Both the position numbers and the translations under genes were made by a program. A stretch of DNA of 64,000 bases from JAFARZ01 sp035651595 (GTDB lineage Bacteria; Actinomycetota; Actinomycetes; Streptosporangiales; Streptosporangiaceae), in NCBI GenBank assembly GCA_035651595.1, contig DASRFJ010000294.1, positions 1 to 64,000 of the forward strand, read 5' to 3'. Shown piece after piece: positions 59,474-64,000 of the stretch. Within the stretch, counting starts at the first letter, position 1, and every line of letters begins with the position of its first letter. The notes under the pieces are model-generated. The model was not told the origin of the DNA. It ran no database searches and was given only the letters and a program-made list of their open reading frames with translations.

Positions 59474-61105
59474 GTGACAAACAGTTCCGTGGACGCGATG
59501 GCGCTCGTGCTCGGCATGATGCTGGCGACGGTGCTGCTGGTCGGCGTGGGGGAGCGGATCAACCGGCCGTACCCGGTGCTGGTGCTTTTGATAGGGGCGG
59601 CACTGGCGCTGATTCCTGGCGTGCCCCGGCTGCACATCGACCCGAACCTCATCCTGCCGTTGTTCCTGCCGCCGCTCATCTACGCCGCGGCGCAGCGGAT
59701 TTCCTGGCGGCTGCTGTGGGACCGGCGCCGGTCGGTGGTGATGCTGGCCGGGGTGCTGGTACTGGTCACGATCGCGGCGGTCACCGCCACCGCGAAGGCG
59801 ATCGTGCCTGGCGTCACCGGCGCCGCGGCGGTGGCGCTCGGCGCACTGGCCTCGCCGCCCGATCCGGTGGCCGCCGAGTCCGTGGCCGGCCCGCTCGGCC
59901 TGCCGCGGCGGCTGCTCACCACCCTCCAGGCCGAAGGCCTGTGCAACGACGCCACCGCACTCGTGGTGTACGGGCTGGCGGTCCAGTTCATCACCGGCGA
60001 CCGGTACCCGGTCTGGGAAGCGGTGCCGAGGTTTGCGTACGAGGCCGCCGCGGGCGTGGCGGCCGGCCTGGCCGTCGCGTGGCTGCTGCGCAAGCTGCTC
60101 GCTATGGTCGCCGAGACCACCGCGCGCAGCGGGCTCACGCTGATCGTGCCGTTCGCCTGCTACCTGCTTGCCTCCGGCATCCACGCCTCCGGCGTACTCG
60201 CGGTCCTGGCCGCCGGGCTTTTCTTCGCTCCCAGGGCCGACGACGAGGGCGAGGTGGCGGACCGGCTGAGCGGTGGTGCGTTCTGGGACACGATCGAACT
60301 GCTCATCACCGGTGCCGCGTTCGCGCTGATCGGCCTCGAGCTGCGGGACGTGCTGGATACCCACGTGGACGTCGTCCCGACGATCGGTCCGGCGGCGGTC
60401 ATCTGCGGTGTCGTCATCGCCGTCAGGTTCGCCTGGCTGATGGCCGGCGGTCCGCTGGTCCGGCGCATCGCGTCGCAGGAGCGCAGCAGCGGCCGGAACT
60501 GGCGCGAGGACCTGGTGCTCGCCTGGTGCGGGATGCGCGGTCTGGCCACGATCGCGCTCGCGCTGGCGTTGCCGTCGTCGACGCCCGCGCGCGGCACATT
60601 GCTGCTGATCACGTTCGGGATCATCCTGGCCACGCTCGTGCTGCCCGGACTGACGCTGCCGTGGCTGGTGAACGGCCTTGGCGTGAAGGCCGACAGGGAC
60701 GCGGAGGAGGCCGCGGTGCACGCGGTTGCCAAGCGAGCAGCCAAGGCGTCGCTCGCCAGGCTGCGCGAACTGGACGCGCTCGATGACCTGCCGGCCGAGG
60801 TCAGCGAGCCGCTGCGCCGCCGGCAGCAGCGCATGGTCCTCATGCTGTCCGGCGACGCGGCCGCGGTCGGCCCGTCTGGCTCGTCCGGTTCGCCCGCCGA
60901 CCCGGAGCGCGCGGCGGACCCGGACTACCGGGCCAAGCTCGCCGAGCGGGCCAAGCAGCACAAGCAGATCGAGACCGTTTTCGCGGAGATGCTGGCGGCC
61001 GCGCGGCAGGAGGTGCTGCGGGCGCGCACCGAGCCGGGCACCGACCCGGCCGCCGCGGACAACGTGCTTCGCCAGCTAGACCTCCGCAGCGCCCACCTGC
61101 TCTAG
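59474..61105 (+). CDS. Na+/H+ antiporter (CPA1, NhaP-like)
   Basis: 543 residues, about 12 membrane helices in the first 410 residues (PYPVLVLLIGAALALIPGVP ... LILPLFLPPLIYAAAQRISW ... GLTLIVPFACYLLASGIHASGVLAVLAAGLFFAP). The ion-site motif LQAEGLCNDATALVVYG carries the ND pair of CPA1 exchangers, and SPPDPVAAES is the preceding family block. A 130-residue cytoplasmic tail is charged and helical (KRAAKASLARLRELDALDDL), probably regulatory. GTG start. It keeps cytoplasmic pH and Na+. Confidence 0.92.
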   Translation: MTNSSVDAMALVLGMMLATVLLVGVGERINRPYPVLVLLIGAALALIPGVPRLHIDPNLILPLFLPPLIYAAAQRISWRLLWDRRRSVVMLAGVLVLVTIAAVTATAKAIVPGVTGAAAVALGALASPPDPVAAESVAGPLGLPRRLLTTLQAEGLCNDATALVVYGLAVQFITGDRYPVWEAVPRFAYEAAAGVAAGLAVAWLLRKLLAMVAETTARSGLTLIVPFACYLLASGIHASGVLAVLAAGLFFAPRADDEGEVADRLSGGAFWDTIELLITGAAFALIGLELRDVLDTHVDVVPTIGPAAVICGVVIAVRFAWLMAGGPLVRRIASQERSSGRNWREDLVLAWCGMRGLATIALALALPSSTPARGTLLLITFGIILATLVLPGLTLPWLVNGLGVKADRDAEEAAVHAVAKRAAKASLARLRELDALDDLPAEVSEPLRRRQQRMVLMLSGDAAAVGPSGSSGSPADPERAADPDYRAKLAERAKQHKQIETVFAEMLAAARQEVLRARTEPGTDPAAADNVLRQLDLRSAHLL

Positions 61106-61228
61106 AGGCTAAATACGCCAACCTGCCCCGCAAAAGCCGCTTGGCGCTCCTTCCTCGGACACCTGCCGTTCAGCTTGGCTATGCAAGATCTCAACTTGTC
61201 TAGCCAACAATTGGCTTGGAAGGGAATT

Positions 61229-61492
61229 TTGCGCGCACGACACGTAATCGCGGCTGGTGCCGTGGTTGCCACTACTGCGCTGATGACCGTGGCCTGCAGC
61301 AGCTCCTCGAGCTCCAGCAGCGCGGGCGGCTCGACGGGTTCGGGCAGCAGCAGCGGCAGCGTCAACTGGGCGACATGCGGCAGCCTGTCGCAGTGCGGCG
61401 GGATGAGTTCACCGTGGTCCGCCACGAGGATGGGGGAGCGAAATGACGACGAATACCACTCCGGAAACAGGTGCCACGGCGACCGACGCTGA
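61229..61492 (+). pseudogene. Truncated ABC solute-binding lipoprotein gene
   Basis: A TTG start behind GGAAGGG gives MRARHVIAAGAVVATTALMTVACSSSSSSSS, a lipoprotein signal peptide with Ser-rich linker, then GSVNWATCGSLSQCGGM. The mature binding domain (about 330 residues in polyamine/iron-type relatives) is absent; the frame ends in unrelated residues at 61492. In another frame the sequence DEFTVVRHEDGGAK with a stop just before the next ATG may be the tail of the deleted gene. The next gene is also broken, so the whole importer operon is decayed. Confidence 0.75.
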
Positions 61493-62054
61493 CCTGTCCG
61501 CGGCGGGCTCCGGCCCGCGCCCGGGCGGCGCGAGCGTCACGCTGGACCGGCTGACCCGGGTGTTCGGTACGGTCCGGGCGCTGGACGGGCTGTCGCTGAA
61601 CATCGCGCCGGGGGAGCTGGTCGCGCTGCTCGGCCCGTCCGGCTGCGGCAAGACCACCGCGCTGCGGCTGGTGGCCGGGTTCGATTTCCGGACGCCGGTT
61701 CGGTGCTGGTCAACGGCACGGATGTGTCAAGTGTCCCCGCGGCCAAGCGGGACATGGGCATGGTGTTCCAGAGCTACAGCCTGTTCCCGAACATGAACGC
61801 CCTGGACAACGTCGGCTTCGGACTGCGGATGCGCAAGGTCAGCAGCACGGACCGGCGCCACCGGGCCGCGGAGTTGCTGGACATGGTGGGCCTTGCCGAC
61901 CAGGCCAGGCACCAGGATCTCGGTGCTGTTGTCCGGAGATGTGACCGTGCACGTCGACAAGCCGAGCGCGGCGGCCGCCGCGATCCCGCCCGGCACGTCG
62001 GTGTCGGTCACGCTGCCGGCGGAGCCGGTGCTGATTGCCCCGCCGGCGGCGTGA
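61443..62054 (+). pseudogene. Broken PotA-type ABC ATPase gene (frameshift plus internal deletion)
   Basis: The first frame from 61443 has the ATPase start and Walker A (ALLGPSGCGKTTALRLVAGFDF). After GFDF the reading shifts to another frame, DAGSVLVNGTDVSSVPAAKRDMGMVFQSYSLFPNM, consistent with loss of one C in a CCC run near 61690. That frame continues to MVGLADQARH, then jumps to a third segment, SVLLSGDVTVHVDKPSAAAAAIPPGTSVSVTLPAEPVLIAP, a TOBE-domain C-terminus. The signature motif and Walker B between them are deleted. The gene cannot encode a working ATPase. Confidence 0.82.
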
Positions 62055-62063
62055 TCGGACTCG

Positions 62064-62693
62064 CTAGCTGGTCGCCGCGACGCCGAAGTCGAGTGCCTCC
62101 GGCTCGTCGGACATCCTCTCTTCGCTGGTCAGCGGGACCGTGTCGGCGACGACCTCGAACCGGACCTGACTGATGTCGGCGGCACCGCCGCCGGATAGCA
62201 GAACGCCGAAGTGGATGCTGCGCGCGTCCTGGGAGACGTCGAGCACGACGTCGGCTCGGGCCCAGTCCGTGCTGCCGCGAAGCGCGCGGCGCTGCATGTT
62301 GTCGAACGCGGCCATGCCGCTGGGCCCGTCGACGCGCATCCAGAGCCCGGCCCACCCGGTCACCTCGATCGCGCGGGCCATCGCGCAGAACCGCACCCGC
62401 TGCCCCTGGTAGCGGGTGGCGTGGACACTCTGCATCAGAGTGCCGAACCCGCTGCGCGAGTCGATGCGCTCCCGCAGCCGCAATCGCACGACACGGTTGC
62501 CGTCCTGGGTGATGCTGTCGGGCAGCAGACCGAATTCGTACTCCGCGGGCCGGTCACCGCCCATGAACCATGGCGCCGGGATCGGCGCCAGTGCGGGCAT
62601 GGCGAGCATCTCCTCGCGCGCCTGCGTATAGCGCTCCCCGGTCTCGGACATGCGCTCGCGAACCAGATGCTTGAAATCTTTGTCCTTCGGCAC
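62064..62693 (-). CDS. Hypothetical protein (209 aa)
   Basis: Begins MPKDKDFKHLVRERMSETGERYTQAREEMLAMP, a basic helix-rich N-terminal 35 residues, followed by a Pro-rich linker. A beta-rich domain follows (VRLRLRERIDSRSGFGTLMQSVHATRY, VRFCAMARAIEVTGWAGLWMRVDGPSG, FDNMQRRALRGSTDWARADVVLDVSQDARSIHFGVLLSGGGAADISQVRFEVV). The Trp-rich strands and the GVLL-SGGG turn look like a ligand-binding beta-sandwich, a pattern I have seen in helix-turn-helix and stand-alone proteins, but I cannot name the family. No catalytic residues are evident. Confidence 0.8.
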   Translation of the reverse strand: MPKDKDFKHLVRERMSETGERYTQAREEMLAMPALAPIPAPWFMGGDRPAEYEFGLLPDSITQDGNRVVRLRLRERIDSRSGFGTLMQSVHATRYQGQRVRFCAMARAIEVTGWAGLWMRVDGPSGMAAFDNMQRRALRGSTDWARADVVLDVSQDARSIHFGVLLSGGGAADISQVRFEVVADTVPLTSEERMSDEPEALDFGVAATS

Positions 62694-62924
62694 GACGAAC
62701 TACCTCCGCATCGAATGGCCGCCCCAACGCCCCACGACTTCGCGACTTCGCGACGGAGCCAGCCCGATGTCGGATGTTCACCGGCACAGGAGAACCACGA
62801 TCCGGGAGTCTGCCCCCCTTCGAACCGGACATGACCCCGTTGGGGACGGGTCGTCGGCCTGGGCGTCGGATCGCGCCGTTGCTCCCCATCATGCGGGCGC
62901 TCCGCGGTCCCGGTCAACTCATGC

Positions 62925-63842
62925 TCAGTGGATCGGCGGCGGCGTTTCCTGCGCGCTCGCTGCCAGGCTCGCGTCCCAGCCGCAGGCAACGCAGGCATGC
63001 CGGAACACGTCCCTGGCGAACTCGACCGCGGTGGCGTGCGGGTGCTCGCTGTCCCGGACCACGTCCCAGTCGAGGATGAACTCGCCCAGCGTGCTGTTCC
63101 AGTGCGCGCCCGGTACGGACAGCCGGACGTCGGCGAGGCCATCAGGTGCCGGGTGGACGTACGCGTAGAACGCCGCTTTCGAATAACGCGCGTCGCCCGG
63201 CCACCAGCCGACCGCGACCTCCGCGGAGTCCATGGCGTTGCGCATGATGAAATCTGCCGACGGCGGGTCGGCGGGCTTGCCGGAGAACAGGCTGACCGCG
63301 AGGTCGAACGATCCCCACCAGGCGTTGACCGGCGTGGCACGGCCCCGGTACGGCGCACGGTATGCCGCCAGCACGAGCGCGGCCTGGGTGGCCGCGGCGA
63401 AGTAGCGGGCGACCTCGGCCGGCGCGTAGCGCGCGTGCTCGGTGTCCTCGTCCAGCGGCACCGTCCACGCGACCTCTTGCGGCGCGGGATCGATTTCCAC
63501 CGGGCCGGCCAGGCCGCGGACCACGGCGAGGACCTCACGGGTCACCTCACCGACCGGCCGGTGCGGGGTGAGCGCGACACGCTGGGTCCGGCCGTCGCTG
63601 TGCTCGGCGACCACCTCGTGAGCGTGCAGGTCGAGCGCGACGACCAGGGCGCCCGATCCGTCCGGAGCCGGCAGCGGAGCGGTCTCCCAGCCACGCGCGG
63701 TGAGCCGGAGCGCGCCATGCTGCAGCTGCGGCTCGGGTGGGGATAGCTTGGTGGCGAGCTTCCCGAGAACCTGCGTGTGAGCGTGCAGCGTGTCGCACGT
63801 CTCTTGCCACTGAGCGTAATCGAGCGCTGGCCAGCCGGACAT
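62925..63842 (-). CDS. DUF5996 family protein
   Basis: 305 residues, soluble. Recognised by the order of blocks: WPALDYAQWQETCDTLHAHTQVLGKLATKLSPPEPQLQHGALRLTARGWETAPLP, LDLHAHEVVAEHSDGRTQRVAL, VPLDEDTEHARYAPAEVARYFAAATQAALVLAAYRAPYRGRATPVNAWWGSFDLAVSLFSGKPA and VGWWPGDARYSKAAFYAYVHPAPDGLADVRL. Function unknown; no catalytic motif identified. It is cotranscribed, if at all, with the 62064-62693 gene 231 bp downstream. The gap 62694-62924 shows nothing further. Confidence 0.85.
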   Translation of the reverse strand: MSGWPALDYAQWQETCDTLHAHTQVLGKLATKLSPPEPQLQHGALRLTARGWETAPLPAPDGSGALVVALDLHAHEVVAEHSDGRTQRVALTPHRPVGEVTREVLAVVRGLAGPVEIDPAPQEVAWTVPLDEDTEHARYAPAEVARYFAAATQAALVLAAYRAPYRGRATPVNAWWGSFDLAVSLFSGKPADPPSADFIMRNAMDSAEVAVGWWPGDARYSKAAFYAYVHPAPDGLADVRLSVPGAHWNSTLGEFILDWDVVRDSEHPHATAVEFARDVFRHACVACGWDASLAASAQETPPPIH

Positions 63843-63851
63843 GCCCAGAGT

Positions 63852-64000
63852 CTATCCAGACCGTGGCCTGGTGGTCCTGGTGAGCCCGCTTGGGCTGACC
63901 CAGGTCAGCACACCGGGTTCCGGTTGTTCGACTTTCCACCCCTGAGCTTGCTTGATCTGGTGGTGTGCGCGGCACAGCGGCGCGAGATTACACTCACACG
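63852..64000 (-). CDS. HNH endonuclease C-terminus (partial, rest beyond the window)
   Basis: Reads CECNLAPLCRAHHQIKQAQGWKVEQPEPGVLTWVSPSGLTRTTRPRSG and a stop, about 49 residues. The H-H of LCRAHHQIKQ is the last part of the HNH metal/catalytic motif, and the following GWKVEQPEPGVLTWVSPSG is the usual tail of actinobacterial DUF222-HNH (13E12-repeat-like) proteins, which are often multicopy. The N-terminal DUF222 domain lies outside the window. Confidence 0.82.
   Translation of the reverse strand, partial: CECNLAPLCRAHHQIKQAQGWKVEQPEPGVLTWVSPSGLTRTTRPRSG

Noticed and set aside
58973..60961. 662-codon minus-strand frame opposite the Na+/H+ antiporter
   Set aside because: Composition dominated by Arg, Gly, Gln and His; the antiporter on the plus strand has full family motifs.
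62435..63538. 367-codon minus-strand frame overlapping DUF5996
   Set aside because: Arg/Ser/Thr-rich alternative frame of two real minus-strand genes.

Overview
The window is high-GC DNA with dense bidirectional coding. It is typical of an actinomycete with a complex life cycle. The evidence is the gene families present: an AfsR-type SARP regulator, an XRE/DUF5753 plus DUF397 pair, a DUF574-type SAM methyltransferase, DUF3040, an Rv2578c-type radical SAM protein, a P450 beside drug-exporter-like MFS genes, and the classical menaquinone pathway. Placement near Streptosporangiales, Catenulisporales or Streptomycetales is inference only. No rRNA, tRNA, CRISPR array or complete insertion sequence was seen.

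Layout. 0-7.4 kb: the end of fdhD, a primary-type sigma factor, and menE / menC-menD followed by a LacI-type regulator; isochorismate synthase menF lies apart at 17.3-18.6 kb. 8-11.3 kb: a DUF574 methyltransferase, two divergent metallophosphoesterases, a tiny Cys-rich ORF and a broken membrane-protein gene. 11.3-16 kb: an Hsp90 homologue translationally coupled to a 953-residue TPR protein. 18.6-22.2 kb: a decayed MMPL gene and a radical SAM gene split by an intein inside its iron-sulfur motif. 23.5-27.8 kb: P450 and two DHA2-type MFS exporters. 27.8-32.3 kb: a possible cyclic-nucleotide signalling island, with a CNB-cyclase fusion, a Crp regulator and a small three-helix membrane protein, interrupted by an XRE/DUF397 pair and an AT-richer control region. 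32.4-42.5 kb: FmdB, a secreted protein, SARP, a C45 acyltransferase with an MFS gene, a second MFS gene, a TMEM175-type channel, a formaldehyde-activating-enzyme homologue and an FAH-family enzyme. 43.3-45.8 kb: a P-loop ATPase fused to a Ser/Thr kinase. 45.9-47.4 kb: archaeal-type aspartyl-tRNA synthetase behind a T-box leader with a GAC (Asp) specifier. 47.4-54.1 kb: metabolic and housekeeping genes plus a secreted esterase with a cellulose-binding module. 54.5-57.3 kb: a tungstate/molybdate-type ABC importer operon. 57.4-64 kb: a MetE-like methyltransferase, DUF1206, an Na+/H+ antiporter, a decayed PotA-type ABC operon, two hypothetical genes and the tail of an HNH endonuclease gene.

The less ordinary features are: (1) a dispersed palindromic element, three full copies and one half copy, with two successive hairpins; (2) a second, MITE-like 76-bp element in two copies; (3) the Asp T-box, whose specifier and discriminator-pairing base agree; (4) the intein in the CxxxCxxC motif, whose homing endonuclease lacks an expected aspartate; (5) the ATPase-kinase fusion; (6) the cyclase/Crp/membrane-protein island, which resembles but does not equal a Pycsar locus; and (7) three independent decayed loci.
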